NCBI GenBank assembly: GCA_009746045.1
Contig: RPFO01000080.1
Location: 6,579,817-6,643,816, forward strand
Source of the DNA: Mesostigma viride
Lineage: Eukaryota; Streptophyta; Mesostigmatophyceae; Mesostigmatales; Mesostigmataceae
Reading direction: 5' to 3'
DNA length: 64,000 bases
In this document: in pieces, positions 39,629 through 50,897 of the stretch
Layout: every line of letters begins with the position of its first letter
Numbering within the stretch: position 1 is the first letter of the stretch
The notes under the pieces: generated by a model
Databases searched by the model: none
What the model was told of the DNA's origin: nothing
Seen by the model: the letters and a program-made list of their open reading frames with translations, nothing else
Made by a program: the position numbers and the translations under genes

Positions 39629-39782
39629 CAGGATCTGGGACGCTGGTCGAGGCCCGTCCGCCGAGCGCTCGATCGTGTGTAATGTTATGTACCTCTGCGG
39701 CCTGTGCCCTATCTATACTCGCTGTCGGGACACCAAAAGGATCCATCCGGAAACCAAACTACTCATCTGCGCACACTGATCT

Positions 39783-40139
39783 CTACATCCTGTGCGTCCA
39801 ACCAGTCGAGCCCGATGATGATGTCCGCGGCTCCCAACGGCGCGATGGTCGCAGCCAAGTCGACCGGTCTGAGTGCCTTGCAGCACACCCCTGATATCTG
39901 CCAGGCCGGGCGACCGGTGTTGGCGACCATCCGAATAGTTCACATGCACTGCTGTGGTGTGAGGGCGTCAGGCCCAGCCGGCGCACCAGGGCCTCGTTGA
40001 TGAAGGACGTGGAGGCGCCGGTGTCGACCAAAAACTTCACGTCCATGACAGTTTTCTCTTTCAAATACGGGTCAAGGACAGACTGTGGGGGAAACAAGTA
40101 GACCCCCACTGAAAAGAAACAAATGTCGCGGGCCTCCAT
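39783..40139 (-). pseudogene. Ty3/gypsy aspartic protease segment
   Basis: Contains VKFLVDTGASTSFINEALV, the retropepsin active site DTGA, at about 40040-39990. The following part is frameshifted. It would process the gag-pol polyprotein. It lies between gag and RT, the normal gypsy order, in contrast to the copia-like families in this window. Confidence 0.75.
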
Positions 40140-40289
40140 GAGACACGCGAGCCGGTTGGGTGGCCGCGCCTGATCCGGAAGCCACGTGATTGATGTCTAC
40201 CTCTATTCTAATCGACTCCGCGTCTGAGTGACTATCTGGTCTATCTACCCTACCATCTACCCCGGGGCCCAACCCCACGGGTAAGGCTA

Positions 40290-40902
40290 CTACTCCCGAG
40301 GAGCGGTGGGACGGGAGGCCGCCTCGCCCGACCGCCCGCCCTCTTCCCCCCCCTCCTCCTCGTCAGCCTCCTCCTCATCATCGTCATACTCGTACCCGGC
40401 CACTGCTTGTGTCTGGCCGGAAGAGGAGGCTTGCCGCCGAGCCTCAATCTCGTTAACTGCGCGCAACACACCCTTGGTAGAGTTGGTCGCGGGCGGTGGC
40501 GGCTGCTGGTGCTGGGTCGGGAATTGCCGAGCATGCTGCAGGCGAGCCGCCCGCTCGCCTGCGTTGCGGGGCTTGTCCCTGGGGCCGGAGGAGTCAGGAC
40601 GACTGCCGAACGCCGGGCCGGAAAACCTGGGCTCGGTCTCCCCTGCGCTGCGACCGGCGTGCTTGCCCCGGAGTTTAGGGCAGTAGTTAGGTGAAATAGT
40701 GCCGGAACCTTTTTGCCGTTGGGGCAAATCGGTCCGGAACACTATTTTGCCCGGAATCACCACTTCCGAGCACCCAAGTTAATTCGGCCTCGCGCTTGAG
40801 CTGGTGTCCTACCTCACTGCACATGAAGCAGCGGGCCAGCCGGGCCTTGCTGGCGTCGATGGCGTTGATACCCTGGTCAGCATAGCCGTCCTCGAGGTCG
40901 TC
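40290..40902 (-). pseudogene. Ty3/gypsy gag, C-terminal part
   Basis: Reads DDLEDGYADQGINAIDA and a degenerate zinc knuckle CFMCSEVGH that lacks its last Cys, then shifts frame to a Pro/Gln-rich and acidic region (YEYDDDEEEADEEE). Continuous with 45032-45181 once the R2-like element is taken out: an EEEDDYIY/DDLED junction spans the TATATATA target. Confidence 0.65.
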
Positions 40903-41047
40903 TATATATATTAAAAATATAATAATTACATACAGCAGAGTGAAATCACTCAAACCAAAGCAAACGCCCAGCTATAAACCTATATACAGAGCCATGTCAA
41001 AGCTCTATACTACGATAAGACCAATGGAAACGCCTAACGGGAGGAAC

Positions 41048-43258
41048 CTAATAGCCCTGCTGCACCGCAAAATCAGCCCGCGTACGGCGGAGCATGATGT
41101 CAGCCATGGCCCGAGTCAGCGCCACCGACAAGCGCTGACGCCAATATGACGTCCAGGTCCGCGCCGACCATGGGGCCCGCTGGCCCTCCAGGTCCAGCCG
41201 GTCCTCCCGGAGCCGGCAACACTCCTTGAAGAAGGCGGAGGTCAGGGGCCCCATGGCCCCAAACTCCTCCAGGACAAAGGGCACCACACGATGGTGCCCG
41301 ACGTCGCCGTAGGCCAGGAGCTTGGCCCGCTCCGCCCGGTCCGCCGTGTAACCTGCCGTGAGGGAGGCCCCAGCCACGTGGCTAAGAGCCAAGGGCCGCG
41401 CCACCGAAACGTCAATAAGCAGATGCCGGCCACCCCCCTCAAAGTCCAGCACCACGATGTCAGGCCGGTGGTTGGGGGAATAGAAGGCAGCGCCATCCGC
41501 ATCCTCGGACCGGATGTTCGCGTGGGGGAAAACCGACCGAATCATGGCGAGCACCACCGTCAGGAGGACAGTGTGCAAATACAAATACCAATTCTGATTC
41601 TGTTGGCCCCCCATGCAGGCAAGGTAGTGAGTCCCCGTGGGATCCAGCGGCTGCCCACAGCTACCACAAGGCCGCCCGGCCGGAACAAGAGGCTGCGGGG
41701 CAAATAGCTGGTGCCGGAGCGCCACCGAGTAGTGGCTGGGAGCCAAGGCGAATGGGGGGGCCATGGGAAGAGCACGAAGGTACGCCGAGCCCACACTCCG
41801 CAAGGAAAGCGAGAACAGCCACGCACGTCCCTGGGCGTTGAGGTCCGCGAAAAGAGCAATCCAATCAGCCGTGTGCAGAATACCCGCGTAGGTTTTCTGG
41901 TGTTTATCGATGACGCGAGCAGGGAATGCGGCGGGAGATTGAACGGAGGCGACCGAGGGAGTGCCGCGAGGGAGGTGGCGCTGTACCGCCTGAGCGGCAC
42001 GGACGGGAGAACAGGCCTGCTGGATCTCAGCATAGGCCTCCTGGATGGCGGTGACGAAGGGCAAAGGGCTGCTGGGGTCCAGGAGGTCAGGCGCTGCCGT
42101 TGCCAAAAGGGGCAGGAGCCGGCAGCTTTCCGCCCACGACTGAGCGACGGAGCCCAAAAAGGCTGCTGGGGCCAGCCGGGCGGCACGAGTCAGACCGCAG
42201 CCACCCATCCGTGCAGGCAGGGAGGCAATGCGAATAGCATGTGGCGGGAGGTCGGGGCCCGGGACCAGCTGCGCCAAGGCCGACTGGATGCGTTCGTCGT
42301 GGCCCTCGGCGGCCAGCCGGACCTGAGACGGAAGAGCGCCCCGGAGCCAGTGAACGACGCGAGGGTGAGCGCAAAACCACAGAAGCAGACCCTTGGTCTG
42401 CGAATCATGAAGGCGCGCAATCAAGGGCAGTACCTCAGTGCGTGCCTCGAGGGCGGCCCGCAGAGCATCGATGACAAACGCGGGGTCGCCAACCGGAACG
42501 CCGAGGACATCCAACCCATGGAGGCGCTCGTCCCGGCCCAAGAGCTGGGGCGGAAAGCCGGAGCAATCACCTTGGGGCGAGTACACCGCGCACTTGGCAA
42601 GGGTCAACTGGAGGTTGATGTCGGCCACCGCGGTCTGCAGTGCCAGCAGAGCCGCGGTGGTGTCCGGCACAGGGCCCAGAAGGTAGATATCATCCAAGTA
42701 GGCCTGAATAGCGACCGCCGGGTGGGCAGCATGGACCGCTTGGAGGCAACCCTGGAGGGGGGCGGCAAAGTACAGGGGTCCCAGGGGGTCCCCTTGCTGG
42801 GTGCCCGACCGCGACAGCAGGCCGCCGCGAGTGCCGTCCTCCATGATGTGAACCAGTTGGCCGGGCTGGCCGTAGCACACGGCTGTCCAAGCGTACAAGT
42901 CCTCGAAGGACTCCATGACGGCCGCAAACATGCTGGCGCGGGACAGACTGTTGAACGCGTTGTGGCAGTCGACCTTGACGACAGCGTGGGTGGGGTGGGC
43001 CTCGAGGTAGGCCTGCACCGAATGGATGAGGATATCCGCCCCGCCTGGAGTCGTCACCCCCAGCTGGGCCGCCACCGAGGTCTCACCCGCTGCGAGGGGC
43101 GGGCAGAAAAAGGCACGGAGCTCGGGCGCCTTTTGGCGGCAGATCACTTTGCCCACGAGCTTGCGGAGCACCTCACCGCAGGCGATCGGGCGCACCTTGC
43201 CCTCGGGGGGGGCAAGACACCCTTGAGCAGAGCGAGGAGGCGAGCGCCCGCTAACCAC
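41048..43258 (-). pseudogene. R2-like RT and restriction-like endonuclease part
   Basis: Numbering from the first codon at 43258. RT: KVRPIACGE at about 21-29, motif A VKVDCHNAFNSLSR with D97, motif B SGTQQGDPLGPLYF at 151-164 and motif C AYLDD at 186-190 (YLDD instead of YADD). A thumb region follows. A C-x2-C-x9-H-x3-C knuckle (CGSCGQPLDPTGTHYLAC) and then NHRPDIVVLDF and HLLIDVSV (RPD at 598-600, D616) match the restriction-like endonuclease at the C terminus of R2-type elements, which nicks the target for primed reverse transcription. Open to the stop at 41048. The 8-C run at about 43202-43209 shifts it relative to the upstream part; nine would keep the frame. Confidence 0.85.
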
Positions 43259-44118
43259 TCGCGCGCAGCGGGAGGAACGCGACCAGCCGCCAGGTCAATG
43301 AGGGTGTCAAAGAGAATGTCCTCGCCCCCATGCCCCACCAGGACCTCCAAGTGCTCGTAGCGCCAGCCCGACGGCCCGGTAGAGGAAGCCCGCGGGACCG
43401 CACGCATCACCTCCAGGAAGCAGTCGCGGTCCAGCCGGAGGGGGGCCGGCAGGGGGTCCGGCACGGGCAGCTGGAATCCGGGCTCCGCAGGGTGAAGAGC
43501 CTCCAAGGCCGCCAGGGTAGCCGCATTGGCGGGGGCGAGCTTGGCCATTTCCAAGCGGGTCATGGCCCGGCTGAGCTGCCCCTCGCGGACGAGGCGGATG
43601 ACGTCGGCGGCCACCCGCTCGAAGTTGACCTCCCCCGACAGCCGGGCCGTGCGCGGGGGCGGCACGCCAAACAGCCCCTCCCAGTCCCCCTGCAGAAAGC
43701 GTCGGCAACGGGCAATAACCGCACCCTGGAGGCCGCGCACACCACGCCCGAGAGGGGTGAGGAGCAGGCGGGGGGTCACCATGTGCAGTTTAAAGCCCAG
43801 CGGGTCGTCCGGAGCGGCGTGCATGCGCCGGAGAGAAACGATTGCACATTGCGCGAAAAGGCTACGCGCGCGGTGGGGGAGGTCGGTCAGGGTAGACGTC
43901 GGGTTGATGGCGCATGCATCCCAGGGAACCGTGTCAAGCCAACGCCAACTGGCCGAGTAGTCGGGCGGCGGGGGCTGGGAGCCGGTGGGAGCCGAGGCGG
44001 GAGGGGGGAGGGGGCCGGGACTGCTGGCCGGTTGAGGGGCCGTTGAGCAACACAGGCGCGCGCGTGCTGAGCGCGCCCGTGAATGGAGTACACCCGCTGG
44101 CAGTGAGCTTCCGGGCAC
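43144..44118 (-). pseudogene. R2-like element, linker and RT N-terminal part
   Basis: Middle frame of the element protein. After a Pro-rich linker it reads YSASWRWLDTVPWD, HRARSLFAQCAI and further helical sequence, then the RT-0/1 region with GPSGWRYEHLEVL and EWLAGARLLALLKG, both typical of the N-terminal RT segment of R2-like elements. It leads into the next frame at the C run at about 43202. The join to the upstream part lies between 43960 and 44030, in runs of C. Confidence 0.75.
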
Positions 44119-45023
44119 CGGTAACAGCTCATGGCCTGCAGATCCGCCGCGCCGAGATCGGGGTGCACAGCGCGAAGGTGCTGGCAGAGGAGGTTACGGT
44201 TGTGGAACACACCCGCACACGGGGACCCCGTGGGAAGCAGCACGGCACACCGGTGAAGGCCGTCGGCGGGCGCTGAGTGGCGGGGAGCGGCGCCAGCAAA
44301 GGCAGGACGTGGGGCCTGCGGCGTCTCCCCAGCCGGGCCGGCAGGCGCGCGCACCACGACCCGACCAGCGCCCGGCAGGCCCGCCGGGGCCACGGAGGAG
44401 GCAGTGCCCACCGGGGAGACCCCCAGCGGAGGGGGATCGAGAACGCCGGCGCCCCTCCCAGGGGGACTCGCCAGCGCGCCCGCGACCACCCCAGGCCCCG
44501 GCAACGAGGCCGGGGGCGGAGGCCGAGGGGTCGGGGAGGCAGCTGGCCCCGGGGCCCGGTGGGGACCCGGCAGGGGACCCAGCGAGACCGGGGGCGGGCC
44601 GAGAGGAAGCGCAGTCCCAGGGGGCGGCACAACAGCCCGGCACAACGGGCAGCGCGGCACGGAGTGGAGCAAGCTGCGCGCGATGCACGCTTGATGGAAT
44701 GTGTGGCCGCACGCGGGCAGGCGACACAAGCCATCCCCCGGCCGGAAGGGCTCAAGGCAGATGGCACAGGAGCCCGACTCGGGGTCGTCCCCCTCCAGAA
44801 GGGACCGGACATGAGGGGGGGGCGGGTCCCAGCCGGCCTCCCAGCAACCCGGGAGAGCGGCAATCTGGGCGCGCGAGAGGATGCCGACCGGTTGGTCAGC
44901 CGCGGGGTGCCATTCGTGCGGGATGCCTGCCAACTCCAGGATGTCGTGGAGGAAGGCAGAAACAGGCGTCCCCGCGGTTAAGGGCTGGGCGCGCCCGGCC
45001 GAGTCCACCAAGATGGCCTGGCG
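43887..45023 (-). pseudogene. R2-like element, N-terminal RING-H2 and zinc fingers
   Basis: From the element edge the frame is open (QAILVDSAG) and contains a full RING-H2 signature: C82, C85, C101, H103, H106, C109, C121, C124 counted from the TTG at 45011, including CGHTFHQAC and CPLC. RING-H2 domains usually act as ubiquitin ligases. A Pro/Gly-rich linker follows, then two Cys/His fingers: one around CAVLLPTG..CAGVF...HLRAVH and one in CPEAHCQRVYSIHGRAQHARAC, likely DNA-binding fingers of the R2 kind. I know of no RING in standard R2 elements; it is part of the element because it lies inside the target duplications and continues into RT. Confidence 0.75.
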
Positions 45024-45031
45024 TATATATA

Positions 45032-45181
45032 GTCATCCTCCTCCTCGCCGGCGAACTCAGTGGAATACAGCTGATTCACCCGCCGCGGGGGAGCTGGCCT
45101 GAAGAAACGACGCACCGAGGGTGCGCGCCGCTGTCGCGTCTGCGTGCCACAATCTCCGGCGCCACCATGGCGGCTGGCCAC
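45032..45181 (-). pseudogene. Ty3/gypsy gag, upstream part
   Basis: Short open stretch containing RRAPSVRRFF, YSTEFAGEEEDDYIY, cut by the R2-like element at TATATATA. Its N terminus is missing. Confidence 0.55.
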
Positions 45182-45233
45182 TCAGCTGAATGTGGTAAAA
45201 CCCAAATGTGCTGAGCTGACGTGCCTGCATGCC

Positions 45234-45606
45234 TTAACTGCATGCCCTGTGGGGTGGGCGAGGACCTGTCCCATGATTGGCAGCATCAGGCGTCCGGCCA
45301 CCCGGCACAATCTGATGACCAAGGAATGAGAGGGTCCGCTGTCCGAACTTGCACTTTTCAGGGTGCAGCCGCATATTATGCTCCTCGAGTCTGAGCCAAG
45401 CGAACCTGCTCCAAGTGCGCCAGGTGCTCCTCAAATGTCGCGCTAAAGACGATTACATCATCAATGTAACAAGCGGCGAAAGGAAGACCTGAAAGCACTT
45501 TGTCTGCATACATAGCTCGTTGGAAAACAGCACTAGCGTTGCGGTTCCCAAACGGCATGCGCACCCACTCATACAAATTGCCGCCCCCCCAGAATGCACA
45601 CATCAC
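45234..45606 (-). pseudogene. Fragment of a second Ty3/gypsy reverse transcriptase
   Basis: Contains [40 protein letters not shown] (motif C YIDD) and, in a shifted frame, MRLHPEKCKFGQRTLSFLGH. It differs in sequence from the RT at 38557-39628, so it is a different family. No flanking element parts; ends abruptly at 45606. Confidence 0.75.
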
Positions 45607-48061
45607 CTAAAAATGGCCTTTTTGGTTACATGGGGTCATATCTCCCACGCATATAGTCAGATCGGGGTGCCTTTCTGGACTTAAGGTCCCCCTAAGACCC
45701 TGTTCACATCACATAAATTGGGGGGCCAACTGACCTATTTTTAGCATCAAACCGTGACGTGGAAAAGTGCAAAAAACGATGTTTTCCAGGCATATATAAG
45801 GAGGCATAGCAGCCACACACAAGTAGTAAATGTAGTCCAATTCAGCTGGAAATGGTCATGCTTATTAATTTACATCCAAAGACAAAAAGCGCCCTTAAGT
45901 ATGCAATGTAGGACCGAACTATGTGCTATAATTCTGGCATACATGAGCCAAAACACCGTTTTAGTGCATTATTTTCAAACTTATGAAGCCGTTATTGCCA
46001 GCACATATGTGGCCCAATCATGCCAGAATCCGTCACATTAATAGCACAATACTTTACACTAGAACACAAGTTCGACATATTAGGACCACTGCCGGCCCAC
46101 TAAAAGTGACGGATGCAAGCAGGAATAGAGCGATTTTTGCAAAAATACTCCATATTCTGTACCATTGTCTTGGAAAACTTTGCATTCTTCACTCAATTAT
46201 CGTCATGGCTGTCATGGGATTCATATACATGCCACTGGGGCTGGATACATTAACCAACACAGACTAAAAAAGCGATCATCAATCAAGGGACAAAATCACC
46301 ATCAATCACAGTACTTACTGGCATTCGGAACAAGCACCATAGTGCCTACAAGCCTCAAGAAGGGGAGCTTGGCTGACCAGTCGTGCCTGTCGGCTGACCA
46401 GTCTCTTTTCGAAACGGACCCCGCTCGGCAGCACACACAATCTCCTTTGCAGTACTTGGCCCACTCTGCTGGGCACCCCTGCTGTGCGTGTCTTATATCA
46501 GCTAATCCAAATATATATCTGCCAGGTGCCTCTCTGCTACATGGAAATACAAAGCGCAATCAAGGACAGCAGTGGCTTGGGCTGCTATTCAATTGAGCTC
46601 AGCACCTAGCTGCTGTACAACATGATTCTGCATCAGTGCCTGTCCTAATTGCGCCCCCCCGCCCAGGGGGAGGTGGCACCCCAAAAACCTTAAAAATTGA
46701 CCTATGGTAATAACACTTGAAACTCATTTGCACGATGCTGAAATATGATTGGGGGCACTAAATAACATCTCTTGTGAGTTGTCCATGCACTTGTTGCCAG
46801 GGGTACTACCCCCAAGTATACGCCAATATTGCGCTATAAATAGAAAAAGACGCTAAGTAGGGCTGGGTATGCCCCAGCCAATGCACACATTTGTTGGCAA
46901 CCAAAAATCAACCATTTGTAGTTCCCTGAGTGTGTAGCTTGCTGAGCTATTTACATCATGGAAATGGCAAAACCTTGAACAGTTATTAATTTCCCCGCAA
47001 AACAGGTCTTTTTTTACCGGACATTGGGAATAAACATGTCATAAACACTTCAGATAAGGCCACAAAATCAAGCGAAAATCCGGCTAACAGGGGGACAGCA
47101 GTGGTCCAAGTCCCAGGTCATTCCGACAAGTCTAGCTCAAGTTATAAGTTTTTGCGTGCTAAAACCTGAACATACGCTAAATGAGGCTTTTCTGTGTATA
47201 AGGCCACCTAGACATGATGCTTTCCATCCAAGAAGCCAAAAAACATGCCCAACTCGATCACACAACATAAGAAAAGGCTAGGCACCTCATCTGCCCTCCC
47301 CTGCCCTCAGCATGGCCAGCCTTGCCAGCGTGGGCATAGCAACACCATCGCTAGGCATACATGCACCAAGAGAGCATACACTGTGCTCAGCCCAAGGTTA
47401 CCATGTAAATTTAAGCCAAGAACTCAGCAAATATACGTGTAAAAACCTTAGAAAGACTGCCCAAGCAATAGAGGCAACTGCAGCCTGCAAACTTGGCAGC
47501 AAATCATACATGCTGTCTGCCATGCATTCACATCCTATCCAGCTTACCTTGCTGCACACATAGCAGGGAAGTCTCAATGGTTATAGCTCAAGGAAAGCCA
47601 TGGAAACACCTATCTAATGCAATGCCACTCATGCAGTATGGCCAGCAAAAGAACCACTCTCACCTTCCTTTCCAATATGGTAGTTTGCTAAGAAGCTGAT
47701 GCCAGCTTATTAGCCTCTAGGCACATGCCGGATGTCGTTACTAAAACAGGCGTGTCAGATCCGGCACAAAACAAAGCGTCTGCATGGGCAAGCTCATGTC
47801 CAAAGGATTATGGAAAACAAATGCCAACACATTACCAACAACTTGACCTCGGCGCCTTTAGCATGCCAGCCACAAACTACACGAGCCTGTGTACAGTGGT
47901 GTGTCCGGCCCTTCAGGGGTTCGCTTGATGGTTGCACGCTTTTACCATCTCAATATATGGATAATGCCACAGGTCGCTAGTCTTAAGTCCTGTTTAGCGT
48001 CTGGATCGATGAGGGAGGATAAAAGTAATATTGTTGTTAACTATGTACTAGTATAAATTTA
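45607..48061. other. 2.4 kb of AT-rich noncoding DNA
   Basis: No ORF with recognisable content on either strand, no tandem array, no inverted ends that I can see. It may be an old noncoding element or true intergenic DNA. Confidence 0.5.
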
Positions 48062-48527
48062 AATCGGATTTCTCTGAAAATAGTTTATTAAACAGCATGC
48101 GGGAAAGAAAGGGCCGCCACAACCTTGTGGCTGTACATGCAGAAAGGCTTGTTAGACGAATGGGGACGGCTTGTTGTTTACCGGGGAATCCTACTGGCAA
48201 CTAGCTTTGCCTTTTGTAAGTCAGGCGCCGTTTGTTTAAACGGCCGGCCATGTGTTGAATGCTGACGGAAGTTGCGTCAAAAAGCTGTAATAAAATCTGA
48301 TGTAACCAGCACTCACCAATTGATTGGTGTGCTGCTTGGTTGGGTAGTGTGTTCAGGGTTGCATTCGAAGAGTACACATGGCCTGACAGCTCAGACGTGT
48401 GACAGATGAGCTGGCTGGCTGAATTATTAAATTGTCAGCGTTAGGATATTTCTGGTTTTGCCGTTTTCCATTTTGACGGTAGGCTTGATAAGCATGGTCG
48501 GCGGGTTGTGACCCGTAATTGTTTCTT
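48062..48527 (+). repeat. Repeat B, first copy
   Basis: 466 bp, matched by 57626-58091 at near identity (for example TTTAAACGG against TTTGAACGG). Starts AATCGGATTTCTCTG and ends GTAATTGTTTCTT. Ends do not look like LTR ends. See repeat A for the tandem arrangement. Confidence 0.9.
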
Positions 48528-49450
48528 TGAATGTGCTCACTGAAGCAGTATGCGCGGCCTCGCTGCTATGGCGGCGGGGCTAAAGAAAATTAGGCAAAGA
48601 CCCCGTCCTTGCCTGCTATGAAGTCGCGGGCTTTGCGACTTCACGGCAGGTAGGGGCGGTTTGAACGGAACGGAAATTTCGCGTTACCAATGTGCCAAGT
48701 GGTTCTGGTTGGCACCTTGCTGGGCAGCGTCTCGGTGGTCATAGAAAGTGGGCTGGGCGCCCCGCCCCGGCTGCTGGTAATTCCAGCAGCGGAGCCAATC
48801 ATGTCGACTAAGAAGTCCGCAGCTGATGCGGAAACTGTGCGAAGGTCAATAGATTAATTTGGATTCCATGAGACTGCGCTGGTAGTCAGTCAGCGGCCCA
48901 CCGCCTAGGGCGCTGCATGGCGCTGCCTTCGGCTTGGTGCGCGGCCCTTTTTTGTTATGGGCCAGCGAGGGATATAAGGGTGACGCGCGGCCGGCTAATT
49001 TCTTGCGTTCCGGAAGAAAATATATTTGCAAAATTCCCACAAAAGGAACCGAGTATCGGAAAGGCGTCTCGGCTGACAGTGGCAGTGTCTGGCCTTGTCG
49101 TCTCTCCCTGCTCAGCACCCGGCAGGTAGCGGTTCAAACCCTGGTGGCGTCGGAATGCGAATTTTCTGGGTTTTTATCCGGAATAATATTTTGCTGAGGC
49201 GGCTCCGCGGATTCGCTAACCTTTTATTGTCGGGCCCCTTAGGGGGTTATTATAGCCTTGTGCGGGCTGAGTCGCCATGAAGGAGATGTTGCGACACGCC
49301 CCACTTTGTGGTCTTTTATGGAAGCGGCTACCCTCGAGGCTGCTCGGAAGAGGGGGGGGGGTCTTCTCCTTTTCTTTGTTCACTGTTATTGGGGCAACAG
49401 TGATCCTATCAAGTTTTGTTTCCTGAGCGGCGACAGTGCGGGGGAGGAGG
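48528..49450. other. Noncoding spacer with a tRNA-like box B
   Basis: Contains an inverted repeat around 48610-48650 (TGCCTGC..GCAGGTA). GGTTCAAACCC at 49131-49141 resembles the B box of RNA polymerase III promoters, with a weak A-box-like TGGCCTTGTCG about 40 bases before; no complete tRNA cloverleaf is evident. Otherwise nothing recognised. Confidence 0.35.
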
Positions 49451-49455
49451 GTAAT

Positions 49456-50150
49456 AGTTAACGTTTTTATCACACGCAATGTGAAGGATATGGTTGCAAT
49501 GCAGCAATGTGTGATATGGTTGGAAACGGAGCTTTGTTAAAATCGGATAATGTTACAGCGCTCACACACTTGAGGCTTGTACACGCGCTTGCCAAGTCAA
49601 GGCACAACACGTGAGGCGGGCTCGCAAGAGATGCCCATTTGGCACTGGCCTATTGTTTATATACTTGTGCACTGTGCTTGCTAGTCCTGAGCAGCCTAGG
49701 AGGCCTGCTCAGTAATAACACCCCCGGTACAGTATTCACTACCTGTACAGCGCTCAACTCCTATACAGTAGGTCTGCCATACAGGCACAATGACCACAGA
49801 GCACAGTCCACAGTGACTATTGCATCTGCACCTAGAAGTCCAGGACTAAGCCTGCGGTACCAACAGACCACAGGTTAAGGTTCCTATTTCCTGCGTACGA
49901 CGTATTAATCCAATACCGTCGTAGGTACAGCACCTAATTCCTGTCAGCCCAGGAATTACTGTCGACCCCATATGTCGTCGGCAAATATTCACGTCCGACT
50001 TAGAAGAACAGCCGGCTCGCGCTCGCGCGCGACCGGGAAGTCGGAACGCCATAACTTTCTTGATACTTGTCGGAATGAACTCGTTCCGGTGCCGCTGGAA
50101 TCGCAGAGATATGCCGAATCAGGATCACGCCAATGCGCTTGGCGTTAACT
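49456..50150 (-). repeat. 3' LTR of family B copy 2
   Basis: 695 bp; reverse complement of the LTR at 22778-23472 with few changes. Preceded on the minus strand by the same polypurine tract (50151-50168). Confidence 0.93.
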
Positions 50151-50897
50151 CCAATCCTTTCTTTTCTTGAGCTGTAGCAGCTCACACAAGTCTACATACA
50201 AACACACACAATGGGTACTGGATATCCTCCCCGACTACAAGTCACAACCCGCTGGGCATGACAGTCAGCTTGGATTCCTTATTATATGTACATAGCACCC
50301 ATACTGGCTCAGGAGCACAAACAAATTACAATGAGTCCCTATCCCTTCACGGGAGGCTCGTTGTGTTACCCATGTACAAGAGGTTGGCCAACTGTGGCAG
50401 CCCATAGGTGTTCAGCTAAGAACTTGAGAAGTATGTACAACCTTCAGGACCTTAGGCGAAACCCCACAGATCACCCACAACAGCTCATCAGAAAACATTG
50501 CTGACCCCCAGACGGGAGTCGGCGCCGGTCTGCTGCCCCTTATCGAACCAGACACAACATCTACGCGAAGCACATGCAAAACACAAGCTCCCATACTCGT
50601 TCCAACCGTGGAAAATCAGGGGACCTGTCGCCACCTCACCAGCATGGTGGATGGGTCAGCCAGTCCGTGAAACTCCGCCTTAAGACGGCACCAGGGAATC
50701 GAACCCCGCCCACAAACCACAGATCTGGGGAAACCTCAGACTGAGATGAAAACCCCAGATAGACATCTCTCCATCAGAGACAATGTCAGACATTCCCACA
50801 CCAGAGACATGTCTCACCCCTCAAGGTGTGCTCAGGATTATGTACAATCAAGCTCCCAGCCTGATATCCAGAGACTTAAGCACCCAGCTCTCAGCTT

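Larger units (their letters stand above)
40911..45023 (-). mobile_element. R2-like non-LTR retrotransposon with RING finger
   Basis: 4113 bp flanked by TATATATA at 40903-40910 and 45024-45031, inserted in the gypsy gag. Protein order on the minus strand: RING-H2, two further zinc fingers, RT, a CCHC knuckle and a restriction-like endonuclease, the layout of R2/NeSL-type elements plus the RING. The frame is already open at the 5' edge and there is no 5' untranslated region, so this copy may be 5'-truncated. The 137-base 3' untranslated region ends in an AT-rich tail. A 133-bp copy of that end sits at 20595-20727. Two homopolymer frameshifts are the only visible damage. Confidence 0.88.
30913..45190 (-). 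mobile_element. Degraded Ty3/gypsy element with two nested insertions
   Basis: Read on the minus strand from about 45190: gag, protease, RT, RNase H, integrase, a long C-terminal extension, a polypurine tract and the 3' LTR (30913-31512). Frame changes are frequent. The 5' end and 5' LTR are missing; at about 45190 another gypsy fragment begins. Two younger elements interrupt it: the R2-like element (40911-45023, in gag) and gag-only element 2 (35787-38551, between RT and RNase H). Removing them restores continuous homology on both sides. Confidence 0.85.

Noticed and set aside
41711-43360. 549-codon open frame on the plus strand
   Set aside because: Exact antisense of the R2-like RT in GC-rich DNA; no motifs. 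The same applies to 43330-44046 and 44277-45214.
44640-44770. Host RING-finger ubiquitin ligase gene
   Set aside because: The RING frame lies inside the TATATATA-flanked element and continues into its zinc fingers and RT.
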